A DNA stretch of 45,656 nt from Setaria digitata (taxonomy: Eukaryota; Nematoda; Chromadorea; Rhabditida; Setariidae). The stretch spans positions 1 through 45,656 of the forward strand of contig RCAB01000486.1 in assembly GCA_003640385.1 (NCBI GenBank), in the 5' to 3' direction. A program made the position numbers and the translations under genes. Below the pieces are notes generated by a model that saw only the letters and a program-made list of their open reading frames with translations, searched no databases and was not told where the DNA came from. This document shows positions 20,269-33,867 of this stretch, one piece after another (the stretch's first letter is position 1; the number at the start of each line of letters is the position of its first letter).

Positions 20269-23200
20269 ATTGTAATTCGAAAAAGGAAAAAATGTGGGGC
20301 GAAAAATCCTTGAGTAAAAAATCTTTACCGTTATCAACATTTTCAGTCATCATCCTTTGTATAAGTACCTCGAAAGCAGTTCCACTAAATGTTGCATCAC
20401 TGGCTGCCTTTTTTAGAAAGTATATCCATTTGTCTTTTTCTTCAGCATTTCGCAAAACAATATAAACTGGATCAACATTTGCAATCTAAAGTCATGGTTC
20501 AGCACATCGTCAAATAGAAATGCTCGATATGAGGTAAATCGTTCAATAATTCAAAAACCTTAATATTCTAGGATAACCAAAAAAAAAAACGAAAATATTA
20601 GTTACAAACCTCGATCGAGATAGTATGGTCAAATTCTTTGATATGATTTTCATTTTGTTCATCAGAACTTCCGCTCGATTCATCAGCAGCAGTTTTTATT
20701 TTCTCACAGATATGAGCACCTCGCAAGTACATATGAGAACAAGGAACCTGAAAAGCGAATATGTCTGCTGCTAACATTAGCATTCGAATTAGAACTACGC
20801 TAAGCATTGTGTCAAAGAATAAATGAAAACTTGAAATAAATCATGATCATGATAGAGAATAGAATTACGAAAGTGACTGACCCGATCATCAGAACTTTTG
20901 AAAAACAGCAATTTATTATCCACTACGGATGCGAAAAAACGTCTTGTGCTACCACATCTTGCCTAAAATCCATAACATCGTGATTTTCTTAAACAGTAAA
21001 AAAAAGTCTCGTTACCCGTTTGTGATAAAAAGTAAAGTGTTAAGAGTGATATTTTTAACATCATTTAAACTAATCTTTATCACCTCATAAAGTTACTACT
21101 ATGAAAAGTGCATCAGCACCAGCTATCAAAATATTTGCAGCATAACCTTTATGACATAACCACTAATATCAGCATTAAGTCCAGTGGCACGCTGGCTAAC
21201 TTCAGAAATAGTCGCAGTACGTAAACTCTGAGTAAGAACAGCAATCCATTCATCAGTAACACGATCGGATTCGGCCGCATAAGAATACTGACTATTTATG
21301 GTCGTTATCTATAAAATGAAACTTTCTTTTCACTAGGAACCCTATTTCCATCTCTTTTTTTACAAAACAATTTCGCTTGCTATGTTCTAAGTATTTCTCC
21401 CGTTAAGCTGACAAAAAAGCTGGTAAGAAATAAAGTTACGAAATCAAATAAACAACCTGTAAGCCATAACCCATTTTGTTAACAAGCTTTGTAACGGAAC
21501 GAATATCGCACACTGCAATTCTAATCAGTGGTTCCTCTCCTTTTAAATGATTTTTCTGAAAATTATTTGTCTCTGAATAAACTAACTCGAATAAAACTCG
21601 AATAATAAAAAGCAAGTACAAAACAAGTACTGATTTATCTGGTTCCTACAAAACTGTTCACATTCAACAAAAGGAAAGGATAAAAATTAGGGGAATGAAT
21701 AAGTCGAAAGGTTGTGTTAACCTAAAACAAGAACTCGAATAAATGGTACAAACATTTAACTAACTAACCTGCGTTCTATACAAAGTAAGAAAACCATCTC
21801 TGAACACAAAATAACGTCTTTTCAAAGACTTGAGCCTGCTGTCAGTCATCTGTATCAAATAACCACACTTTTCTAACTAAAACAACAGTACCTTAACAAG
21901 CAAAATTTAAAGAAATTTTGTTTGGAAACAATGCGGTCTGGAAATAGTAATTAAAAGCCAAATCAGCGAAATGACATACTGGTTCAGCAGAATTGATTAG
22001 AGTCGCCCTGATATCCTGATTCGCATCTGGTGGTATAGCATAATCTCCTTCTTTAATACCCGTTAAATCGATCCGGCTTTTATGCTGATTTGATGATCTC
22101 GAACTCTCGCCGGAACCACGTGAAGGAGATGAGCACAAATCACTTGTCTAAAAAATTCCCTTTCCCGAAAATCTTCTTATTTAATTGGCTTGAAAATTAA
22201 AAAACTGGATCAATTAAACAATGAGAATTATTTAGAAAAAGGGGTGCTTACATTATCACTCATATTCCTATTTAAGGTACCGCTGCATTGCGCCAACTGA
22301 TCTTCATTTATTACTGTACTAAGGCACCGTTCAGCTATTTGATATAATTTTGTCTCCTGGAAAATAAGTGAAATATATTCAGATAGTTGCATTCATATAA
22401 CATAAAGAAATTAAAATGCTATTCGCATGAATTACAATTACAGCCTAAAGCAATCTAAAATTAAAAGGTATTCCTCAAAATTTCACCTCTTCCAGAAGTA
22501 GATAGACAGGCAAGAAATATCATCCCTGAATTAGATTTCCTAGAAGGCGATCAAATTTGACAGATCGCAGTAAATATATAACAACTTACCCACTGACTCG
22601 GAGGCTTATGTAGTGGTAAGGCAGGAGGAGGTTGCATCACTGTATTGAAAGTATTCGGTCCTAGCAGAAAAAGTTCGTTCAAATTTACATAATCGGCAAC
22701 ATCCCTACAAATTTTGAATATAAAAACGCGTTCTGGCAAACAATTCAACAATTGAAACAGGGAACTTCTTACTTAAAATCTTACATAACTGATGAAATGA
22801 TTTTTGCTTTACATAATATTTTTGCTGTTTTGATCAAATCATCTCGTTATCTCTTAAGTCAAGGATTACATAAAATAGTTTAAAGAATGGTACAAGTCTT
22901 CTTTTGGAGTCTAAATATGCTAACAAATAGCTGCGGGGACTAGTACAAAACGGAGAGAATAGTCTCAGTGAAGTTTGACAACCCACAATTTTCACATCTA
23001 GATCATAGTTAAACTTTTTTAAATAATAAAAAAACTTAAGAAAACTTTGCAACACTTTTAATTTGCTGTAAGAAAAAAACTACAAGTAGATAACGTTAGA
23101 AATCAAAATTTGAAAATCAGGATGTTTTCAATTCACCTAAAAAATAATTCTATCACTTCAAGTCAATAGAGCTTTCACTGATGTTAATTTATTATAAAAA

Positions 23201-26200
23201 TTTATTGGTGTTAATTCTTTATCCAAGTATGATTCACTTACACTGAAAAACATTTTTTTTTTTTTTTTTATGAAAAATGGTATTTTTAAAACCAAGAAAC
23301 TATTAATCCAGAAATAAAATCTTCAATCTATCTATACCCGAAAAATGTTAGAACAATTTTATTTCCCTTTTTTTTTTTCACTTTTTTTGCACTACATTTC
23401 TTGTTCATGTCACCTGGTAATAATTATTACTCGCCTCTTTTATCTAATTAATCCTCACTTTCCTGAGCAGGGTAACTTGCTATCCAGTCCACTAATTTTC
23501 CTTTGAAACTAACTTTCGTTAATGATATGGTATTAAGCAATTTTGCTTATTTACCTATAATTTTAAAAATCATTCTATCAAAAAAAAAAAAAAAAAAAAA
23601 GAAAATACACTGCCACTAAATATTTAAAAAAAAAAAAAAGGGAAGAAAGAGTACTTTTCGGGAGAGTCCGAATATTCAATTTCGTCGAAAAATTCATCAT
23701 CTTCCCGATAATCATTTTCCTCATCGTAGGAATTCAAACTATCCCTTTCAATCTGAAACTTGAAATAGCATAAATTTTCATTTGTGAACTGAACTACTAA
23801 TCACAAGCGCGAAAAAAGGAACAAAACTCAACCACATTACTCAAACATTATTTTGAAGTTCAAAAGCTAAACATTTTCGTATAGAGTGGGAAATTTGAAT
23901 CTTTCAAGAGCTACTCTAAAAGTACAAGACTAACCTCACAAACTGCTACAAGATTTTTAAAAGAGTTCCGATTGTCCAGTCATTATGACCAACTTACGTG
24001 TGAAAGACATTTTCATAAAAGTGGGACACTATAGTAAAAATATGCATGCAAGCGATCAAGCACCATCTAGATATCATCGACTTCCTGGATTTCCCAAATT
24101 TTCAAGTTATCTTAAAAAGCAAAGGGAGGGCATCAAGAAAAGTGAAAGCGTTCTATACTAGTATATCCATGAGGAGGGTTCATTATAGCTAATTGTCATT
24201 AAAAATGAATAGGTGAAAGGTTTGAAGAAAAGACTGTGAAGGAAAGCATTTCAAAGAGACGTATCTGATCATGATGGTGAATGAGGCGACGGGAGAAGTA
24301 TGAGGGATGAACGGCGAAACGATACATTGAAATGGGCAAACCACAAACACCGAACATTTTATTTTGTCTGCTCAGCAATGAACACATCACATACATACAT
24401 CTCCAGAACTTACGGAGAGCAATCGACGAAACAGCGGCTCTAACGCTACAAGGAAAAAGCGCTGGAAACTAGTTACTTGGATTCCCTCTTCTTAACACTT
24501 TTGAGGCACTTTCTAACAGCAGTGTTAAGTTAACTAAACCACTTCTTTTTGTGAGGAAATACTGAACATTCGATGAAGGCCAATGTTCCTTATCTAGTCT
24601 TACTATAATACCAATATTACGTAAATAATGTTATTATTTAAATCACTCGGAATTTAATCCAATTAACCCAAATACTGGATGCCAAACGCAGCAATTTAGA
24701 TATTACAATACCACTCATACATAAAATAAGAGCTCAAGAACTTTAATCAGAAGTGGGAAATATTAGGACCTTATTCACTTCTAGATGGACATAATAAGCA
24801 ACCGAAAACTGATTTTAAATGAAATCAACTGCTATAGTATTTAACGCTAGTTAAATAGCCGTCCGGGATTTCATCACACTTTCAACTCTACAACTACTTT
24901 TAGCAATTAACATACTGTACTTAGACTTGAAAACGTTGTTTGAAACGTAAAGAGATGTAAAACAAATATAAACAAAGTTGTTCCAATATTTTTATCAGAC
25001 TCAATGCTAGCGGGGGGAGAAGCTTTCTTGTTTGTCCACAAATTGCCAACGACTGCAAAAGTACTTTCACTTTTCAAAAGCTTATTACCAGAAAACACTT
25101 CAAACTTTTGTTGATAATTACTAACGTAAGAACTACACAAACTGGTAATTTGTTTGTTTATCTATGTTTCATTTCTCTTTCCGTTCCTAGAGTGGAACTA
25201 AGCCGAATCCAAAAGGAAATTATAAGAATTTTTGATTCCAAAATTGCAAAAAGAATGGTTAAACAGGAAAAAAAAACCTTAAAATTTATCAAAAAAAAAG
25301 CTAGAGAACTTACAACAACTGGATCCAGTGACCTCGAAGGCTTTGTTTTTCGTGGAGTGGGTATTGGTTTCAACTTTTCTTCCTGTGGTGAAGAATCGGT
25401 AGTTGACGATGTTTCACCGCTTTGCTTTTCTGTTCGCCCTTGCGATGAACTCTGTGTACGAGCTGAAACACCTCACATCTTCAGGAATATTCCAGGCATC
25501 AAAAAAAGAAAGAAATCACTGTGGCTCGAAATTCTGAAAGTGGAACTGTGCGGATGATCATTTTAGTAGTAAAAAACATGATTCTTGCATAAATTTAGCC
25601 TTTTATATCAAAAAATTTTTAAAAGTACTAAACTTCTTTTTTTTCACTAACTTAACGACTATCCAGAAAAACAAAAGAAAATAAAATAAGATTTTCTTCA
25701 AAACTTTTAGCAGCACCTGTGCAGAATTCGAGCATTGACAAATGATAAAGAGAATCATAAGATAAAAGTAATAAGAGATCTCACTACGAGGAATACTGTT
25801 AGGTATTATTCACAAAATTACAGCCAAGTTCAAGTGAAACATCATGAAGAATGGAATGGAGCAGCAACAGTAGAATTTATCCAGGAAACATAGAATGGGC
25901 AAGCATATCTAGCTGACATATATCCCACTGGAAAAAGAATTTCTTTACCATATGACTGGAATAAGAGAGATTTCGAATGAAATGAAATGAAATCTACAGA
26001 AGGCTCGAGCCATATAAGAGAACTAGCCAGGCTTTTTAGGATGTCGCGGTGAAGTGTCTTTACCGAGAGCAGAAGCTGACTGTATCATCATGACCTGGTC
26101 CATTTTCTTCTCCCATGTATCGTCTGATGTTAAACCGCTATCGTCCGATGTTCGGTCCATCATCGTCACAGATATTGCTCCCTGCAAACGCTACCAGGAA

Positions 26201-26548
26201 TCAAATGTCACAGTAATGAAGGCATTCGTTAGCGCAGCAATTTAGACATTCTATGCGAAAACGCAAATACCTATCCTAAATATTCCTAAGGAACATTCCC
26301 GTGGCATACCGATGCTATCCGTTTCGCGGATTTCAATTTTAAAAGAAGTAATTCATTCCAAAAGGAGTTTAGTTAGCGACACCACGGCCTAAATTCGTAA
26401 CACGTGCTAATAGCCATACCGTCACGGAACTGGAGAAGAGAGCAGAACTTTGCCAGTGTTTTGTTCTATCAGCGCACGACTTCAGCACCTGCAGCTGCGC
26501 GGTGCACTTCAGATTCTGGATCCGTAAACGTTCATTCTGATCCTCCAA
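17070..26548 (-). CDS. max-1: MAX-1 / PLEKHH-family PH-MyTH4-FERM protein (5' end not found)
   Basis: In Caenorhabditis elegans MAX-1 acts in motor neurons in netrin-related axon guidance; vertebrate relatives are PLEKHH1/2. The visible 22 exons give 1,041 residues. In order: a coiled-coil piece (LEDQNERLRIQNLKCTAQLQ), a Ser-rich and PTPRK-type linker, an acidic patch (about 130-165), a conserved SQWETKLYQIA segment, the family signature EGDYAIPPDA (about residue 270), PH1 (LEKCGYLIQMTDSRLKSLKRR, about 295-405), PH2 (about 413-535), MyTH4 (about 545-700) and FERM (about 730-1040) ending KLSTRNS-stop. Domain order and many residues fit PLEKHH proteins. PH and FERM domains bind phosphoinositides and membrane proteins, so a role under the plasma membrane is expected. 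The first visible exon lacks a start Met at the family's N-terminus, so 5' exons must lie further right. Confidence 0.93.
20167..20222. repeat. Perfect inverted repeat, 24-bp arms with 8-nt loop
   Basis: Positions 20167-20190 are the exact reverse complement of 20199-20222, leaving an 8-nt loop. It lies in the MAX-1 intron between exons 20329 and 19932. The core arm includes ttgagagcttt on the left and aaagctctcaa on the right. A TA microsatellite follows at about 20234-20268. Confidence 0.95.
20234..20268. repeat. TA microsatellite in a MAX-1 intron
   Basis: Alternating T and A with one or two interruptions, directly beside the perfect hairpin. Confidence 0.85.
22705..23654 (-). other. MAX-1 intron, about 950 nt
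   Basis: No exon seen between the acidic exon (23655-23752) and the exon at 22590. Contains several A/T homopolymers, including 21 A at 23580-23600. Confidence 0.55.
23753..25313 (-). other. MAX-1 intron, about 1.56 kb
   Basis: Phase allows direct joining of the flanking exons. Small frames in it look random. An additional Ser-rich linker exon could be hidden here, since that part of the family is poorly conserved. Confidence 0.5.
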
Positions 26549-29500
26549 CTGAAACATGACAAAATGGGATTCACTGTGCTGGAAGAGTCCCACATGAAAC
26601 CGTTCATCCTAACTGGACGAGACAGCTTGCAAACGCAAATGACAGGATGGAAAGAGTTAGACTGGTCCTCGTCTTATCCTAAATTAGCATACTGTAGAGT
26701 AGCAAGCAGATGTGGCAGGGAGTATTGAGTGGAAATAGAAGAGGAAATATCCGATAGAAATTTCTGGAGCAGCTACGTTTGGCCAGAGGAATGCCTCAAG
26801 TAATGATGAACAACAAACAGACGAGGAATTTGGCCCAGAAAGAAACTAATTTTGTCGTTGTTTACTAACACTAAAGGTTGAATAGGTCAACGAATTTCAA
26901 GAGAAATTTTAATTTCCTTTCTGTATTTCATGCAACCTTCTCTAATTATAATACATTTTGCTTATCTGAGAATAGCGCAATAGTAAAATTCTCTAATTTA
27001 GCATTAATTAGCTGAAAGACCACTAATTATTGGACAAAAATTGAGGGTCAATCTTCTGTAACTAAAAAGAGCGTGTACGGAAATTTGTGAGTCTACAGAA
27101 TTGAGATTTAGATTTAGTGAAATGTGAAGAAAAGACTGCATTGATGTTAAGAAATTGAAAGTAGCAAGAAATCTTGTGGAGAAAAATTCACAAACTCACT
27201 TAAATTTTTAATTTAGGGGACTTCCTCAGTGTTAAATCGAGAGAGAGAAAAATAAGAACTCGGTTGACAATTCTGTCCAAAATAGTATGCATGATATTAA
27301 TAATATCGGTGATGTTAGCAAGAGCCAGCTAGTAAGCAAAAGTCAAAGACTGAAAAAAAGCAGAAAGATTGATGAAGTGGGGGCAACTGTACTGATAATG
27401 CTAATCTATCATTTTCAAATTCTTATCCCTTTCTACCTTCTCAGCACCTATCCTTACTGATATAAACTAATGGACTGAAAATTTAACAACCTATCGCAGG
27501 TCACTTTGATCCAAGCAGAAAACAACTCATCATGAAAAGAGCCAACAGTTCATCTGAGGCAAATTAAAAGATGGAAAATACTGAGGCCAAAGAAGCTCCA
27601 GCTCTGTCCGATATGGCTTTTCTGTTCATCTTAACAGAACAACTAGGAAGGCATTTTCAGTCTCAACTTTGCTAAGGCACTTCTCATTGCATCAGAGCTG
27701 TATAACTGCGAAGTTCAGCTCAACAAAACAAAAAAGGTCAGCTCAACAGCCACCCTATCACATCTCGACAAAACTTCTAAATCTAAGACACAAAGATAAA
27801 CATGAAATGAGAAATAAGTCAGTACCATTTTCAACAAAGTTCATTACGCATTTGATGTTCGCCTAGAAGAAAACAGTATAAGTTTAAGTGAATTTCAACA
27901 TACAAATTGACAAGAACGTTGAGAATCACAGATAAGAGGAAGCTAAAAATTAGTGATGTAACAATGGGAAGAAGTGTTTCCGGCACACTGAGAGAAGTTA
28001 TAAAATGTTTTTATGCCGATCATTTTATAGAAATTTTGTTTCGCTCTGAAACCACAAATTGTTTATCTTCCAAAAATCTATAAAATAATCGGTAAGATAG
28101 CCAGAGAGCTTTGGCGATAGCAAAGGAATAGTGGAAATTAAAGAGGACGTTCACGGATAGTCCCTCATGATATCCAAATGAAATTAAGGGTCTATAATGG
28201 GACCAAATTTCTGTCCATCGCTAACCCAATGCAACTACTACTAATTACAGCAAATCTAATTACTTCTAAAGTTTAATTAAAATTTTAAGAGATTCATTGG
28301 AAAATAAGCTAGAATGCTTGTACTTGTGAGCAGAACTCATATCCACTGAATTTTAAAATAAATGTAAAATTTGGCAAGCAGAATAACTACTTTGAAGTAA
28401 ATATTTCGATGAATTTTTCTGGATTTGTTTTCCTACCGGCAATATTGCTTTCATGCAGAAAGGGTAATGACACATGTGAATTCGAAGGTGGTAAATGGGC
28501 AACGATGAAACCAATTATGCACACAAAAACCGACGATGTTAAAGCCTATGACTAAAATGATGCTGGGAATAGGCTTAGACTAGGCTTAAGAAGTAGATAG
28601 CTGCTATCCAGTGATATTGTTTTAAAAGAAAGCTTTATGCGCATAAGACAAGGGTTTTTAGGTCTTGACAGTTATTTATCAAAGTGCTAAAAAAGGCATA
28701 ATTGCCTTTGTACCTGCTGCTTTGTATTCCATCTCCAGCAACAACAACTCATTCATCATTTCGTCTTTCTCTCACTTTGTCTTTTCTTAAAATCACTCCC
28801 TGATATAAATGGGTGAAAGAGTCATAAGAGATTTCAATTCGAAAAAATCAAGCTCTTCATTAAGTGGTAAGTTGCAGTGTGAAGCAACTATTTAGAAAGC
28901 AGTCCCAGATCATCAACGGATATTCCCTTTCCTAGTTATTCATTTAAGTTTAAAGTTCACCTATGAAGTTTACTGCAGACAGGTTGACACCATATGCAGT
29001 TTTATTATCGTCCTTTATATCACACTGCACTTTGTGGTCACATTATACAAAAGTATCAGTCACATTTTTTCCAAACAATCTCAATGAACGAGCAATTTGT
29101 CGCCACACGTGTGAGCAGAAAAATGCCGTTGCAATCTCTTTGAGATGACGAGAATTCATAAATTTCGGTTTTTGACACTATCGCAGATGGCATTTTTTTA
29201 ACAGAAATAACTTTTATGTTCCCAATTTTCAAGTGGAAAGTGCGAATATTTGAAGGGCTTCTTAAGAATTTATCTGTCATTCATCCTATTCAATCCGCAA
29301 TAAATGTCACATGAAAAGAAGCGAATTTTTTTGAAGAAAATTTCATCGCTATGAGCAATTGAAGAGAAATAATAAAAATGAGTGAAGTGAATGATAGTTC
29401 ATGAATTGGTTTGAACTCTCGAGAAAAGCGGTTGGAATCACAGTCTTCGCTTTCAATTAAGCAATTTCAGAAATTAAAATTAATTTGCGATTTAATTGCA

Positions 29501-32500
29501 CATGAACAAAAATTGTAAAATGTAAACTGCACAAGGACTAAATTCTAAGCACTGATGAAACACATGTATATAGTGTAAAAAGGAAATGCCTAAGTTCAGA
29601 TAAGTTGTAATTAATCATATGATGTGGAATTTCTAGTAGCAAATTTTAATTTATTATCATTTTCCTCTTGAAAACAGCAAGAATCTGTTTCAGAATTTGT
29701 AAGAATTTTATAGAAAAACAGGAGTATGTTTGGACAGCAATAACAAAAATTCCAAAACGGATTAGCACGAAAATTACTACAACACCGGTACGTAAAATCA
29801 ACGTCAATTTTAGTTTGTGATTCTTTTCAACTACCTTTCACAGGTAGTTGTTGCGGGATAATGTGAAATGTTCCACATGCACAGTGATTCCTAGTTCGCT
29901 ATACTATTGAGAATTACCTTCTAAGTCCAAGTCGGGAATTTTCACTCTAAACTACATCGGAACACAAGTTTTGAGAAATTCATCGGCAATTCGTAATTCT
30001 GCGATACTATGTCGAGAGAGATCAATAATCGCAGTACTTCCTAAAGGACAAAACTTTTCAATTGAGAGATAAAAGAATGGAGCTAAGGCCAACTATATTA
30101 ATATCTGTTCGTAATTGTGGATGTTACCAACTCAGTAGACATAATAGGAGGATAAAGAATATATTTGAAAAGAAAGAGAAGGGTAGACTGGCTCGTTGAG
30201 TCTTCTGTCCTAGCCTAGGACTCGATTAGTCGTTTTAATCTTACTGATCCTCCCTCTTTTTGTCTTTTCTCTCCTTTCACTACGGAAAGGAAAAGCCTTT
30301 TTGTTTTTTTTTTTTTGTTTCCTTACATAATCGTAATTACTTGTCCTCTGCTTCACTCAGTATAAGGAAAACAAAGGGCAGAAGTTCTGGTCCAGTTTAG
30401 GAGAATTTGAGCTTTTGAAATTAGCTTTTGACATCAATACTTATTAGACAGAAAAAGAATATCTCAAATTTGATCTAAGACACATCATGGAGACGTAACA
30501 ACGCATTTGTTCGGTAGTTACAGTAGCAGCAATAGCAGTAATATTTGTACATAAGAGGAAAAATGACTTCTTGGGAAGAAGGGAAGGACGAAGGAGAAAA
30601 GAGGTTAATTATATTACTGTAAACAGATGTCACCCGACATTACTGGAATGAAAAATTTCGAAAACTAATTAAATTACCACAAAACACTGCTGTCCCTGAA
30701 ATCAGCGCTTGCTAAAAGAACCTTCTCACAACTGTTACAATTTTATTTTTGATCCGTTTTCAACAGCTGCATTCCTTTAATGTCTTACTTTAGAGTACAC
30801 TTTTGAAAATGAAACTGCGGGAAGATGAGAAATGATAAGTCTCTTAAACTACAACTAAAAAGGAGTTGAAACGAACGTTAGCTGAGAGGAAAGGTTTACA
30901 CAATATATTGAGCTTATTTCCTTAACATCTTGTACCATGTAAACTCCTCTAAACAGCCATCAAAATTCCTTGAATAAATGATAATTCGGCGGAATTTCTT
31001 TAAGCAAAAAAGTAAAATTTTGTCTAAGACCTAACATTTCCTGTGATCAAGGCTTCTCTAACCTAGTTATTAGACTTTCTTTCATTTTTTCTTTAGGCTT
31101 TTTTCATTTCCAAAAACTGGTTAACCAGCTTTTAAAAGGAAAGAAGTTAATGATAATATCAGATAAGCACTTCGTCCATCCCCGTCTTTTCACAACCAAA
31201 CTGATACAGTGGCTATTCACGAAATGTGATAAGTTTCTCCGATGCCTTTGAATTGTGTGACGAAAAGGAAGGCAAAATTGCAATTAATTGACAAAGTAAG
31301 GGAAAGCCATTTTGTCACAAAATAATTCGAAGCAAAATTTAACGGTTAGCAGACGGAAATCATTTCTAAGAATGACAGATAAGTTCAATTTCATTCTTGC
31401 AGCTTACTTATTTGGACTTCACATTCCTGCTGCATAAATCGATGAGAAAAGCTTTAGTTAGACAACAATCCCTGAGGATATAATTTATTATGCCCATTTC
31501 TATTCTCTTCCTGAAAAATTTTGAATATTTGCAACTGAATTTAATATTCGTCCAAAAGACAGAACAAAATGATTGCATTATTATTTCCGATGGAATCAAA
31601 AACTTCATTAAAATTTCAGTAGAATAAGTGTCATCGTATAAAAATACCCATTAATTTTACAAGTGTATTTAAATAAAGCTACAATGCCGCGAATAAAATT
31701 CTCGAAAAGAACACGTTTCATTTGATTCACAAAAAAAAATTTTAATTCAAAAACAGCAGTTCTCTGCTGTCAATAATTTTAATTTCAAGTTCCATTTAGA
31801 GTCTGTGAAACTACTGTTCACATGAATTATTCAAAATTGATGAATATCGAATCAATAAAAACCACTAGTCTTTTTGCATCTCTCTGCTGGCTTACTCGTA
31901 TCACAAATTTCACTCAAACATTCCATAAATTCAAGAAAGCTTCTCAAAAAGCTACAGGTTGCACAGAATAAATAAAGAAAAACAGTTGAAGGAAAAAAGT
32001 GTTCGCAAACGAATAACACTTTCCTGCGAGATAATCCACCTGAATATTCTAGGTAGTTCTGATGAAATGATCCGTTAAATGCAACTCATTGGAAGAGAGG
32101 TTTACTTTAATCATATTGATTGGCATTTCTCACCTTGGAAAGAAAAATCTCACTGCTACTGCTGGCTTTACATAATTTACATAATGCTCATCTTCAGGTC
32201 ATGTTTCTCAACTTTGGACTACTTAATGATTTTAAGCCTCGCAATAGATGCATTGAGACCGCAAGGTGAGGAGAGAACTTAAATACTTCAAGTAGAGCTA
32301 ACAAAGGACTCATGGAAAAGTTAATCTTGTATTCACATTAGGACTGGCATCACGTCAAGCGGTTGGGGTGCTTTTCTTCCAGAAAGTTAAGAAAAATAGA
32401 AAAATCTGTGATTTTTGAAAATGGAGGCACATGCATCTGCAATGAATTAGCATAATATCTAACTTAGTCGATAAAAATTACCATTTTTTAGTTCAGAAAA

Positions 32501-33795
32501 AGGAATATTTTTGGGGAATCAATTAAACACTTTGTAATTTCACAAACAAAAAAAAATGTTTTTTTGAATAGGCTTTTCAAAATGCAAAAGTGCTTTTAAT
32601 TTTAAAATGAGAAATTGAAAAGAATCTAAAAAGGTCGACAACCAGCCCGGGACAAAGAATAGCTTCCAGTAGGGCAGGAAAAGGTGAGAAATGTTGGTGT
32701 CTCTTGTTTCTTCCGGATCCCCCGCCTAGCACTATCACTACCATCAATCCATCTTCAAAGCGTGCCGACAGAGGACAAGAAATGGAATGATATGTTCACT
32801 GGAAGTAACAAGGCCAAAGTCTTCCCTCATCTACTCGACCTTAACAAATGATTGTCACCTCACGGATTACTCGACGGAGCGAAACGAAACGAGAATTCAC
32901 GATACCACAAATTTCAGCAAATTCTAAATTTATTTTTGGCACCAAGAAGGATCGACTTTTGAAATTCGGAAATCTTTTGAGTTAAAGTAGCCTGAAGGAG
33001 GAGCGATTTGTGGAAAATCAAAGGACAGCAACTGGGCTTTGAGGAATGAAATTTCTTTTGGATTACGTAAGTAAGCATGCATTCAACGCACTTCTCACTT
33101 CTCCACGTCCCACTTTTCTCCACGGTTTATTCACAACTGAGGGAATCTGTCTAACGAGATCGTCAGCAAAACACTTTGTAGGCCAGGCCAGATTGGTTTA
33201 GCTAATGAGATGAAGTATCAGTACGTTGCCATAACAGCCAGGGTGAAATATGATAAGTGAGAAGAACAGTGCGCCTGAGAGAAACAGCTATTAGTCAGCA
33301 ATGATCGATGAAGTTCAAGACTGATGCTCAGATGTTAACCTCTGACCTTCGATAAAAAACTCCCTTGAAGTATTAAGCTATTAAACTAGAAACACTGGCC
33401 TTCACATATACCTCCGACCATTAATTTCAAGCAAATGTTTATTGCAGTGGGAAGGTAGCCAACTCCTCACGAACAAAATTTCTCATTTTCTTGCATGTCT
33501 TTTCATTTGATAAGAAAATTTACACAAATGAGACAAGTTGACATTAGTTAATTAATTAAAAACTATGCGTCATTCTAATAGTACTATTGTTAATCCGATG
33601 TCATTATGTGACATCGTTGAAAAAACCATCTTGAAAATGTCCCTCCGTTGCTACTGAAACAAAGGAATGTTGTTCAGGTGAAGGGAAGACTGCGTTGGAG
33701 AGAAGATTCATTGAAACTGAACGATTAAAGGAGAATGAGGGAGAAGCAAGGAACATAGCCTGTGTGCAATACGAAATACGTCTCGATGGTTGATA

Positions 33796-33867
33796 TCAGT
33801 CCAGTAGTCGAATTCAGTCCAGTAGTCGAATTCAGTCCAGTAGTAGATATCAGTCCCGTGAATCAAT
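33796..33867. repeat. Short tandem repeat, four 18-bp units
   Basis: Units start at 33796, 33814, 33832 and 33850. The first two are identical (tcagtccagtagtcgaat), the third differs in its last bases and the fourth is degenerate. Confidence 0.9.

Larger units (their letters stand above)
17070..26548 (-). other. max-1: Exon map of the MAX-1 model
   Basis: Exons 5' to 3' on the minus strand: 26548-26420, 26181-26064, 25462-25314, 23752-23655, 22704-22590, 22356-22252, 22147-21980, 21876-21769, 21555-21457, 21308-21147, 20962-20882, 20747-20610, 20485-20329, 19932-19652, 19442-19342, 19166-18989, 18795-18640, 18525-18283, 18202-18096, 17995-17797, 17500-17339, 17141-17070. Phases agree at all joins. 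The acceptor at 21876 was preferred over one at 21849 because it restores the PH start GYLIQ. The acceptor at 19932 was preferred over an upstream one because it removes a non-family insert. The donor at 26420 is a choice: CAG-GTGCTG further 5' in the same exon also keeps phase. Confidence 0.82.

Noticed and set aside
25108..25557. 149-codon plus-strand frame
   Set aside because: It is antisense to the MAX-1 exon 25314-25462, which has family and phase support.
29828..29850. Small hairpin whose 3' arm begins aggtagttg, reminiscent of let-7-like microRNAs
   Set aside because: Only nine base pairs with a 5-nt loop, far too short for a microRNA precursor, and the seed is not let-7.
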